Part shown: positions 7,118 to 15,200 of the stretch, one piece after another
Position numbering within the stretch: the first letter of the stretch is position 1
How the letters are laid out: the number at the start of each line of letters is the position of its first letter
From: a virus
IMG/VR virus record: IMGVR_UViG_3300027140_000033
Span: 1 to 20,440 of that record
Length of the DNA stretch: 20,440 bases
Reading direction: 5' to 3' (one strand)
Program-made: the position numbers and the translations under genes
Notes under the pieces: model-generated
The model's database searches: none
What the model saw: only the letters and a program-made list of their open reading frames with translations
What the model was told of the DNA's origin: nothing

Positions 7118-8026
7118 ATGCTAACAAACAACGCTTTAGTAACATATACAGATTTAACAACAATGTTAGTTCCAATAACAGGATTGACTCCTCCTACTGG
7201 AAATCAAATTGCTACTAAATCATTTATTGATACATACTATCGTGTAGATACTGCATCAAGTCCTTATTCTACATATAGTGCAAATAGATGTCCACCATAT
7301 CAAACTATACAACCTCAAGTTCTTCCTTACTTAGCTTGTTGGAATATTACAATTCTTCCTTATTCTGAATTAAATTGTCAAGGTAACTATAACAGTTTTG
7401 AAACTTGGCAAATATCATTACTAGATCAGTATGGAAATGCATATTTTACAGACCAAAATTATTCATTTAATATTGGATATGATTATACATGGCAAAGTGA
7501 TATACCTCCATATTCTGAGTCAGGAAGTAATGTTACTACAGTAAATATATCACCAGGACAATGGCAAGGATTTGCTTCGTTTACTATATACGCTGTAGAA
7601 ACATGTCCTTATTCATCAGCATGTGATGGTAGTTGTTTTAGCACTAATACTAACATAACTGAACTAACTAATACAACTGGTGTACCTGGAGGTTGTGCAT
7701 TACCAACTCCAGCTACAATTACATATTTTGTACCTAATGCATTTATACCTGAAAGTAGTAATCCTGCTGTTAATGTAGTTAGAATTTATAAAGTAATCAA
7801 TTCAACAGCTATTGAATTAGTTTATTCAAACTATCCAAATATGACTTGGGTATTTGCTACTGGTGGATTCGTTCCATATTCAGGAAATAATTCTGTATAT
7901 GTTCCTTGGAATGGTAGATTAAACAATTCAGGAATGCTTTCAAGCTCTACTGCTTATGGTTACTCATTTGCATTAAACGATGGCAGTGGAACTATAATAA
8001 CTGGAGCAATATTACTTCTTCGATAA
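7118..8026 (+). CDS. Tail-associated protein ending in a T9SS/gliding C-terminal-domain-like fold
   Basis: 302 residues, starting at ATG 7118, 20 bases after the previous stop. Seen: an N-terminal segment with NQIATKSFIDTYYRVDTASS (29-48), similar in position to the QITK segment of the preceding gene; a Cys-containing beta-rich middle (about 60-195) with CPYSSACDGSC; then a C-terminal region of 99 residues opening F204-VPNAF and closing PWNGRLNNSG ... YGYSFALNDGSG ... GAILLLR. That opening, the W-(N/D)-G turn, the Y-x-Y strand and the final xLLR resemble the gliding-motility/type IX secretion C-terminal domain of Bacteroidota proteins, although the usual acidic GDGxND loop is missing. Phage proteins are assembled inside the cell, so a structural reuse of the fold is likelier than secretion. 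Could be a host-surface binding tip. Confidence 0.72.
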   Translation: MLTNNALVTYTDLTTMLVPITGLTPPTGNQIATKSFIDTYYRVDTASSPYSTYSANRCPPYQTIQPQVLPYLACWNITILPYSELNCQGNYNSFETWQISLLDQYGNAYFTDQNYSFNIGYDYTWQSDIPPYSESGSNVTTVNISPGQWQGFASFTIYAVETCPYSSACDGSCFSTNTNITELTNTTGVPGGCALPTPATITYFVPNAFIPESSNPAVNVVRIYKVINSTAIELVYSNYPNMTWVFATGGFVPYSGNNSVYVPWNGRLNNSGMLSSSTAYGYSFALNDGSGTIITGAILLLR

Positions 8027-8038
8027 AAACAAACCAAT

Positions 8039-8683
8039 ATGACAATATTAATAACACTTACCCTAGCAGGATCAGATACAGGTCCATTCAACTTATATTC
8101 AAATGTAGATGGTTACACAACAGCATTTGAAACTGGTGTTTCTAGAGCAGCTCTTGTTGCTGGATATACTTCAATTTTAGTCCCAGATGGAACTACAGAA
8201 ATCTTAGTAAGATCTACAGGAGTTTGCCAAAGAGATCTTTATCTATCTGTAGCTGGAGCCCCTGCAACAACCACCACTACCACAAGTACGTCTAGCACTA
8301 GCACTACAAGTACCACAACTACAAGTGCACCATTTAGTTGTATCACAGGTGATAGAAACGCTATTGCTACATGTTCTAATGGAGAGAGTGCTCAATTTAC
8401 AATAGCTCTAGGATATACAGCAGCAATCATTCCAGGTGGATACTATTACAGTGGAAGTGGTACAAGAACATACTATGCATACATTTATGATAGTACAGAC
8501 AGTATAATGTTGTATAGTCTAACATACACACAAGTAGGATCTACTCCTGGTACTTGGACTACATTTGGAACAGGAAACACTCTAACAGCAGGTACTTACT
8601 ACCTACACTTAAACACAGTAAACTGTTCAATCAATGGCTCTGGTACGTTCACTTTACAAGTGGGAGACTGCCAACCAGTTTAA
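8039..8683 (+). CDS. Modular decoration protein: TGPF module, Thr linker, beta-sandwich
   Basis: 214 residues in three parts. Residues 1-74 form a small module with TGPFNLYS (14-21), AFETGVS (29-35) and a late Cys63, shared with the starts of 17265 and 18096. Residues 77-96 are a Thr/Ser linker. Residues 98-214 form a beta-rich domain (YYYSGSG, LTAGTYYLHL, a final CQPV) reminiscent of bacterial pre-peptidase C-terminal or lectin-like sandwiches, a weak match by eye. Known: modules joined by Thr-rich linkers are frequent in virion proteins of Bacteroidota phages. Inferred: a surface decoration that adheres to host or mucus glycans. It is the last gene before tandem terminator hairpins, so it closes the receptor-binding transcription unit. 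Confidence 0.72.
   Translation: MTILITLTLAGSDTGPFNLYSNVDGYTTAFETGVSRAALVAGYTSILVPDGTTEILVRSTGVCQRDLYLSVAGAPATTTTTTSTSSTSTTSTTTTSAPFSCITGDRNAIATCSNGESAQFTIALGYTAAIIPGGYYYSGSGTRTYYAYIYDSTDSIMLYSLTYTQVGSTPGTWTTFGTGNTLTAGTYYLHLNTVNCSINGSGTFTLQVGDCQPV
8267..8326 (+). repeat. ACN (Thr/Ser) codon repeat linker
   Basis: Twenty Thr/Ser codons, mostly ACA, ACC, ACT and AG(T/C), joining the TGPF module to the C-terminal sandwich of the decoration protein. At the DNA level it resembles the linkers at 15613-15648, 16816-16947 and 17487-17507, so these tracts could serve as short patches of homology for recombination between genes. Confidence 0.85.
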
Positions 8684-8691
8684 TATTTAAA

Positions 8692-8749
8692 ACCTCTGTT
8701 TATTGGTTTACAGAAGGTCTCCCCTAGGGTTTCTACCCTGGGGGTTTTT
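8692..8749 (+). terminator. Tandem hairpins, the second an intrinsic terminator
   Basis: A first hairpin pairs ACCTCTGT (8692-8699) with ACAGAAGGT (8710-8718, one bulged A). Two bases later comes a strong GC stem, CCCCTAGGGT (8721-8730) with ACCCTGGGGG (8735-8744, one G-T wobble), loop TTCT, followed by five T. This marks the end of the fibre transcription unit. The GC-rich stem stands out in an AT-rich genome. Confidence 0.88.
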
Positions 8750-8863
8750 GTTTAAACTCTAACTAAAAAAGTTATTCTATATAACCAAAATAGTTAGGTT
8801 ATTTTTGGGAATTTCAGAAATAGTTCCTATCTTTACAATAATTTTAACCAAAATAAACTATAT
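8750..8863 (+). promoter_or_regulatory. Probable promoter region for the phosphoesterase-ring-muzzle unit
   Basis: About 114 non-coding bases between the terminator and ATG 8864, the largest gap apart from the window start. Seen: TATTTTTG at 8800-8807, which fits the Bacteroidota -7 box pattern TAnnTTTG, and a similar TATCTTTAC near 8828-8836. No clear -33 TTTG was found at the right distance for either. Overlapping inverted repeats are also present: CTAACT (8759-8764) with AGTTAG (8792-8797), GTTAT with ATAAC (8771-8785), and ATAACC (8781-8786) with GGTTAT (8797-8802). These could be an operator or RNA hairpins. A phage-specific late promoter is equally possible. The call rests mainly on position. 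Confidence 0.4.
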
Positions 8864-10114
8864 ATGCCTGAGAATCAAGCATTGCTAAACCAGCTAGAAG
8901 AGATTTTGCACTGGAAAAAGAGTAAAAAATTCTACGCTGATAAGCTTGGAATTGCAGAATCAGACGTTGATGAGTTATTAAAAGAGTTAAGAACTAGAGA
9001 AAGTATTATACAAGAAGCAGAATTAGGTAACTACGTTTCTGAGTTAGAGGAAACAATAGTAAGATTTGAGGAAGACATTCTTAAAGGAACTGGAGAGATT
9101 GTCATCAATACAAAGGATGAAATCAAAAGCTTAGATGAGCTTATAGTAAAGTGTAAGATTGACACAGATAAGTGGGAGATTACAAAGTACGTACAGAACT
9201 ACTGGGGAAATGGAGAAACACCTCATTGGCAAGTCAAAGCATGGTTAGGGAAGAAGTCTACAGAACAAGTTTTTCAAGATGCGTTTGTAGACTTTTTAGA
9301 TTCATATAAGCCTGTAAGTCAAGAGGTTATGAGTCCTAAGGTTGATTTTGGCAAACCAAATGGTATGCTAGTAATTAACAAACAAGACTCTCACTTGAAC
9401 AAATATGACATAGATGGTAACAACAATATTGTAGATAGGTTGGCTAACATTATGTATAAGGTAGAGGTGATTGCTAGTCAAGCACTGCTTTCAAATAACC
9501 TAGAACAAATTACGTATATCATTGGTTCTGACGAGTTTAACAGTGAGTTTACAGGAATGACTACAAAGGGCACTCCTCAAACAAACACTCACACATATCA
9601 AACATCTTTTGAATACATTTGTGGACATGAGGTTTTGATGATTACAATGTTATTACAATATGCTGAGAATGTAAACGTTGTGTATGTAGCAGGTAATCAT
9701 GATGAGTTTGTAGGATGGCATATGGTTAATTGGTTACAGACTTACTTTAGAAATACAGAGAGATTAACATTTGATTGTTCTCCTAAGTATAGAAAGTACA
9801 TAAGCTATGGTAGATCAGCATTGATGTTTAATCATGGAGATGCTATTAAGCCTGCAAAGCTTGCTGCATTGTTTCCAATAGAATATAGAGAAGGATGGTC
9901 TTTCCATAATAACTTCTATATCTTCACAGGAGACAAACATCATGAAGTGAGTCATGATTTCAATGGTATTAAGTTTTATCAAATCCCAGCATTCTCTAAT
10001 GCTAAGAGTCTATGGGATGACAAGAATGGTCACACTATGTCCAAAGCAGAAGTGACAGGCTTCCTAATAGATGGGGAAGATGGAATAACAAATATATTCA
10101 AACAGTATTTATAA
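8864..10114 (+). CDS. Calcineurin-like metallophosphoesterase with N-terminal HTH
   Basis: 416 residues. Seen: an N-terminal helical part with a likely helix-turn-helix (YADKLGIAESDVDELLKEL, about 24-42) and a further helical segment (to about 150); then the metal-site motifs of the calcineurin-like phosphoesterase fold in order: D175-S-H177, G-S-D223-E-F-N, G-N278-H279-D280, N-H324-G-D and G-D357-K-H359-H360. These cover the usual two-metal ligands, so the enzyme is probably active. Known: this family includes nucleases such as SbcD/Mre11, and protein or nucleotide phosphatases. The HTH suggests action on DNA, for example end trimming during packaging or repair. It is coupled to the next virion gene (TAATG), so it is made with the structural proteins. 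Start at ATG 8864 after a TAAACTATAT leader. Confidence 0.85.
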   Translation: MPENQALLNQLEEILHWKKSKKFYADKLGIAESDVDELLKELRTRESIIQEAELGNYVSELEETIVRFEEDILKGTGEIVINTKDEIKSLDELIVKCKIDTDKWEITKYVQNYWGNGETPHWQVKAWLGKKSTEQVFQDAFVDFLDSYKPVSQEVMSPKVDFGKPNGMLVINKQDSHLNKYDIDGNNNIVDRLANIMYKVEVIASQALLSNNLEQITYIIGSDEFNSEFTGMTTKGTPQTNTHTYQTSFEYICGHEVLMITMLLQYAENVNVVYVAGNHDEFVGWHMVNWLQTYFRNTERLTFDCSPKYRKYISYGRSALMFNHGDAIKPAKLAALFPIEYREGWSFHNNFYIFTGDKHHEVSHDFNGIKFYQIPAFSNAKSLWDDKNGHTMSKAEVTGFLIDGEDGITNIFKQYL

Positions 10115-10851
10115 TGGCTACATTAAGAAAAATGGTCTCAGATGTGCGTGCAATGCACAAACTATTAACAACAGATAACCTTATCACTGATAGGGTTGTT
10201 GCGTCTGAGATTAGAAACAATACATTTTTATTGGTAAAGAGGGAAACAAACCTTAGAAAGCTTTGGGCTACTGATACAGTATTCCAGACGCTTCCTTGTT
10301 TAAGTATGGTAGAGGTTCCTATTTCTGATTGTTGTGAGTATGTAGATCCTTGTAATGTAGCAAGAAGCCAATATAAACTTCCTCGCATCAGTGAAGGAAA
10401 CTATCAATATCTTATCCAAGGTGTTTACTCTATCAACGCTATGGGTGGTAAAGGAAGAAGATTTAAAGAGATCACAATTAACAGATACTTAAATTTATTA
10501 AAGCTGCCTATCATTAAGAAAGAGCAATACTACTGGATAGCAAATGGTGGATATTTATATGTTAATAATCCTAGTTTACAATCAGTAAGAATTGCTGCAT
10601 TTTTTGAAGAAGATGTTCCTAATGATATATTATATCCATCAGACTGTGCGTGTGGTCCAACTCCTGTAGTAAGCAATGAAGATTACTGTTTAAATCCTTT
10701 AGATAAAGAGTTTGGATGTCCTGGTTATTTAGAGAAACAAGTATTGGAGTTAACATCTCAAAAACTATTATCTACTTACTTTAGCATTAAAACAGACATG
10801 ACATTTGATGGTATAGATGGTCAAGCTCCTAATGCTAAACCAACTAGTTAA
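10114..10851 (+). CDS. Conserved crAss-like virion protein (ring/tail module)
   Basis: 245 residues, coupled on both sides by TAATG overlaps at 10112-10116 and 10849-10853. Seen: a helical N-terminus (MVSDVRAMHKLLTTDN); a basic segment LLVKRETNLRKLWATDTVF (about 37-55); a Cys cluster DCCEYVDPC near 71-79; a beta-rich middle (YQYLIQGVYSI, FKEITINRYLNLLKL); a second Cys-rich part (SDCACG, EFGCPGYLEKQVLELTSQKL) that ends helically; and a low-complexity tail. I recognise this family from crAss-like phages, immediately before the IHF-like gene. From the published virion work on the human gut crAss phage, genes of this block form the rings between portal and muzzle, so a ring or connector role is inferred. 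I cannot assign a specific ring number. Confidence 0.72.
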   Translation: MATLRKMVSDVRAMHKLLTTDNLITDRVVASEIRNNTFLLVKRETNLRKLWATDTVFQTLPCLSMVEVPISDCCEYVDPCNVARSQYKLPRISEGNYQYLIQGVYSINAMGGKGRRFKEITINRYLNLLKLPIIKKEQYYWIANGGYLYVNNPSLQSVRIAAFFEEDVPNDILYPSDCACGPTPVVSNEDYCLNPLDKEFGCPGYLEKQVLELTSQKLLSTYFSIKTDMTFDGIDGQAPNAKPTS

Positions 10852-11327
10852 TGCGAACCAAGATTGACTGGAGAAGCTCCAGTAAAGAAAACTACAACAA
10901 TTTCTGCAAAAAAAATCCCACTGTAAAAATTACATTTGATCAGTGGAAAAACATTATATATCAATATAATGAACATTTCAAAAACTACATTCTAGAAACA
11001 GGAGAAAGAGCAAGACTTCCTTTTGGCTTTGGTGAGTTCTCTATCAATAAAAAGAAGAGAAAGAAGATGAAAACAGTTGATGGTAAAGAGATGGTTAACT
11101 TACCAGTTGATTGGAAAAGAAGCAGAGAAAAAGGTAAGATTATTTACAACTTTAATTATCATACAGAAGGTTACTTCTTTGGTTGGATGTGGTTTAAAGA
11201 GTCTGCTAGAATTAGAAATATAAATCTTTGGTATTTCAAACCCTCTCGTACAACTTCTAGATTGTTGTCCCATTACATAAACACAGACGAAAAATACCAG
11301 CACCTTTACAGGGAATGGAAAAATTAA
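10851..11327 (+). CDS. IHF/HU-fold ring or DNA-binding protein
   Basis: 158 residues, start overlapping the previous stop (TAATG). Seen: a helical N-terminus with the TFDQWKNIIYQYNEHFKNYI helix pair, then GERARLPFGFGEFSINKKKRKK (about 52-73), which follows the HU/IHF pattern of an amphipathic helix, a Gly, a GFG-F strand turn and a basic beta arm. After that come VNLPVDWKRSREKGK and a Tyr/Phe/Trp-rich C-terminal part (NFNYHTEGYFFGWMWFKES, LWYFKPSRTTSRLLSHYI). Known: crAss-like phages carry IHF-like proteins in this block, and ring proteins with that fold have been described in the virion. Inferred: a connector ring subunit rather than a nucleoid protein, given the long C-terminal extension and neighbours. 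A role contacting packaged DNA cannot be excluded. Confidence 0.82.
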   Translation: MRTKIDWRSSSKENYNNFCKKNPTVKITFDQWKNIIYQYNEHFKNYILETGERARLPFGFGEFSINKKKRKKMKTVDGKEMVNLPVDWKRSREKGKIIYNFNYHTEGYFFGWMWFKESARIRNINLWYFKPSRTTSRLLSHYINTDEKYQHLYREWKN

Positions 11328-11333
11328 AACAAT

Positions 11334-12290
11334 ATGGCATATTATTACAAATACAACTTTGTCTCTCCTGAGCCAATTTACTCTATTGTTAAAGAAGAGT
11401 TAAAATCTTATTTTGACACAGGAGCTGTTGATGATTTGATGTTTCCAACTTATTTAGACAAGTGTCTACAAAAGATGGGTAGGTCAAGTTATGTCATTGC
11501 TGAACAAACATTAGATATTTCTGGATATGAAGCTAGACTTCCTGACAACTTCTTTGCTGTTAGAGAAGCTTGGATGTGTACAGAGATTCCTCAACGTCCA
11601 TATCAAACAGCTAACTCGTTCTATTCTCAAGCTGCATCTCAGACTACTATTCAAGTCTCTCCTATAATTAGTGGTGGAGCTCCTTGTACTAATCCACAAT
11701 GTGTAACAGGATGTCCTACGTGTATGCCTGATATTATCCAAGCTGTATATAAAACCAATCAACAGATAGCTAGAGGTATAAGAAAAGAATATCTATTAAA
11801 ACCAGGTAATATATCTTGTCAAGGCAAGTGTGATGTAAGTTATACAGACGCTTGGCAATTCTATTCAACTGCTCCTCCTGTACACGAGTTCACTCCAGGA
11901 AGTGCTGGTTATGATAGCTTTGATATTAGAGACAACAAGTTTGTTACTAACTTTAGCTGTGCTATAGTTCACATGATATTTTATGCTACAGACTATGATG
12001 CTGTAGGTAATCAATTGATTCCTGATAACTATCGTGTCAGAGAATATATAGAAGCATTCCTTAAATATAAAGTTTTTGAAACCTTATCTAATCAAATTAA
12101 TGATGAGACATTCAATCAAATACAAGCCAAGTTAGCTTACTATAAGCAACTTTCAGAAGAAGCCTTTATCATGGCTTACACTGAGATTAAGAAGCAAGAT
12201 CCATGGACAAAGCAAAGAAGAGTAAGAAATGACTTACAACGTTTTGCACAATATGAATTACCAAACAGAAGCTCAAGATATGGCAGATAA
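11334..12290 (+). CDS. Tail ring/stabilisation protein, P22 gp4-like (crAss ring protein R1 type)
   Basis: 318 residues, starting 6 bases after the previous stop. Seen: SIVKEELKSYFDTGAVDDLMFPTYLDKCLQKMGR (about 17-50) and the strand pair EARLPDNFFAVREAW (63-77), the pattern of the P22 gp4-like connector family in crAss-like phages. These are followed by a Cys cluster (C118, C123, C127, C130), a second pair (C162, C166), SFDIRDNKFVTNF near 195-207, and a long C-terminal helix region with the YREYIEAFLKYKVFETLSNQ type. Known: this protein binds below the portal and seats the next tail part. In the human gut crAss phage the homologue is, as I recall, the ring next to the muzzle, and here the muzzle gene follows directly with an 11-base overlap. 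The Cys cluster probably binds metal. Confidence 0.85.
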   Translation: MAYYYKYNFVSPEPIYSIVKEELKSYFDTGAVDDLMFPTYLDKCLQKMGRSSYVIAEQTLDISGYEARLPDNFFAVREAWMCTEIPQRPYQTANSFYSQAASQTTIQVSPIISGGAPCTNPQCVTGCPTCMPDIIQAVYKTNQQIARGIRKEYLLKPGNISCQGKCDVSYTDAWQFYSTAPPVHEFTPGSAGYDSFDIRDNKFVTNFSCAIVHMIFYATDYDAVGNQLIPDNYRVREYIEAFLKYKVFETLSNQINDETFNQIQAKLAYYKQLSEEAFIMAYTEIKKQDPWTKQRRVRNDLQRFAQYELPNRSSRYGR

Positions 12291-15200
12291 CCAAGAAGGA
12301 CAATCTAACATAAAACAAGAATATAATCTTGGAAGAATTGGACTAGATATGGACTCTTCTGTAAATCAAATACAGAAGGGAAAACTTTCTTATGCCTTAA
12401 ACGCAGCATTGGAAAACTTTGATGCTAATTCTGTAAACTATCAGAATGAGCCAAGTAATGAATTTTGTTTAAACTTTCCTGCAAACTATCATGTAATTGG
12501 TAACCATTTTATTCAAGAGAAAAATAAACACATATTCTTTTTAGCTAATCCTGAAACAGGAGATAGTGAAATAGGATATATGGATAATAATGACTGTATC
12601 TACCACACTTTGTGTAGTGAAACAATCACAGGAGAAACAGTATGTGCCAACTCTAAATGTTTAAACTTTGATATAAACTATCCTATTCACAAAGCTGTAC
12701 ACAAGATTACAAACTGTACAACTGAGATTTATTGGACTGATGGATTGAATCCAAGAAGATATATTAATATTGAGCAAGTTCCATATATTACAACATATGT
12801 AGGTAGTCAAAACTGTGATCCAGTTGTTACTGCTGTACTTGATTGTAATAAGTTAAAAGTACAACCTAACTTCTCTATTCCTAATATAGATGTTACTGGA
12901 ACACCTGTAGGTGGAGATTTAGTGGCTGGTACATATCAGTTTGCTGTTCAGTATTGTAATGCTTCAGGAGATGGATATACATCTTACTACTCTGTAACTA
13001 ATCCTACATCTATTGCAAACACAGATATTACTACACCTGACTTCAACTATCGTGTTGGAAAGTCTATTGCATTAACTATTGGTGATGTAGATATTACAGG
13101 ATACTTTCAATACTTTAACTTAGCTGTTATTAAGACTATTAATAGTGGCACTAGTGTAGAACTTGTAGCAACATATAAAATTCAAGATAAGGTAACAACA
13201 GTTATTTATACAGGTCAGAATGTAACTCAGATCCCTTTAAGTCTTGGTGATATATTAGAAAAGTTTCCTTACTATGACATTGCCCAAGATGTTACAAGTG
13301 TACAAGATTATATAGTTTGGGATAATCTTACTTCTGTTGATAGAATTAACTATCAATCAATTGCTAGTAATATTACCTTACAATGGGAAACATATAAGTT
13401 ACCAGCAGGTAATGACTACTCAGATCCTTTCTATACAGCTAACCTTAGAGGATATTTAAGAGATGAAGTATATGCATTTGAGATAGTATTCTTATTAGAT
13501 AATGGTAAACAAACTGATGGCTTTCATATTCCTGGTAGAGTTAAAAATGCTCAAGAGTTAGCTCAACCAGATGTGACCACAGCAAATCCAGACTATGTTG
13601 GAGATGGTTTACCACAGCCTTATTGGAAGATATATAACACTGCAAACGTACTTACTACATACCCTGCACCTACAACTAATGCTGGGAAGATAGGAGATGC
13701 ATATCCTTATCAATCTGGAGAATTTTCATACTGGGAATCTGATGAAGAATATCCTTGTAATGTAGATGTATGGGGAGATCTTGCTGGTACAAAGATTCGT
13801 CATCATAAGTTTCCTGATGTATTGGTATCTCCTTATTTTGAGACTCCTCCTATTACATACGTAGCTGGACAGATATCACCAGTGATGCAAACTTCTAATC
13901 CTATCTATCCAATAGGTGTTAAAATAGATGTACAACAAGTAGCATTCTTAATTCAAACATCTAGTTTAACAGATGCAGAAAAAGCTTCAATTGTTGGATT
14001 TAAAATAGTGAGAGGTAATAGAAGTACAAACAAATCTATTATTGCTAAAGGTATATTAAGAAATGTAGGTAAGTACACTAGACAAGGTACAGACTTTTAC
14101 TATCCTAACTATCCATATAATGACCTTAGTGTTGATCCTTTCTTACTAGAAAAGAGTAATTCGTACATGTCTGAGTGTGATACATTTACAGTGGCAGCTA
14201 CAGTTGATGGTACATATCAATATACAGATTGTTATACAGGTGAGGTAACCAGTGCTAACTTTACTACATCTACTAGTAAAATTTATTCTCTTACGCTCCC
14301 TGTTGTAAATTCTGGTACAGCTACATTTACAAATGTTACACTTGCTACATATGTTATTTCTGCACAAAATGCATGTAATGGTATATTTAGTATTCAGCCT
14401 GCTCCTACATTTCAATATACAGATCCTGCAACTGGTGCAATTATAAACATCACTGTAGCAAAAGGAACAACAGAAACAGTCAACTCATTGGGAGCTCCTA
14501 CATTTGTATCAGGCTGTGATCGCTATACTATAGTATCAAGCAGTAAGGTAAACGTTGATGCATTTCCAAAAAACTTAGATGGATTCAATAATACTGAATC
14601 TCCATATAGACAAGTATTTAACTCACCAGAAACATCTTTTGGACAGCCTACATTAGGTAATGTTCTTAAATTAGAAAGTGTTTTATTTGGTGGTGGTAGG
14701 TCTCACTTTGTTCAAGTACAGAAGCATGCCATGTATAAGCTTCTTACTAGACAAGCTCAGATTGATGCTTTGAACTCTAGTAAAAAAATTGCTGATCTAG
14801 GAGGATTTAGTGCTGTAGCATTCTTTACAGCATATCAAACTTACTTACAGATTTATGTAAATGGTATCAGTAGAAAAAACTTTGCACAATCATTTAACTC
14901 TATCTCTAGCTATGACTATAGTGTAGATGTTCCTAATGATCAAGGAGTTAAACAAAGGCAACTTGATAGATGCCAGTATGTTTTTCCTGGTGTACAGAAC
15001 GTAGGTGATATTCATGATCTTAACAACTGGAATAGAGAGTCTTCAGTTTATACAAAGACTATTGAGACTAGACCTACAGTTGGTATTGTTATACCATTGC
15101 CTTATCCAAATCAAAGTCCTTCATTATATACAGGTGGTGTAAGTCAGATATCTGATAACTCAAGATTTACCATATCTCAAAAAGATAGTTGTGGTGCCCC

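Noticed and set aside
2305-8683. Diversity-generating retroelement acting on the fibre genes
   Set aside because: No reverse transcriptase, template repeat or matching pair of adenine-variable repeats is visible in the window. Fibre C-termini look like collar, S74, Asp-box and beta-sandwich ends instead.
12229-12279. ATG 12229 as the start of the muzzle-type gene
   Set aside because: It would overlap the ring gene by 62 bases and add residues that look like out-of-frame ring sequence. ATG 12280 gives a short 11-base overlap and the common ATGGC start seen in neighbouring genes.
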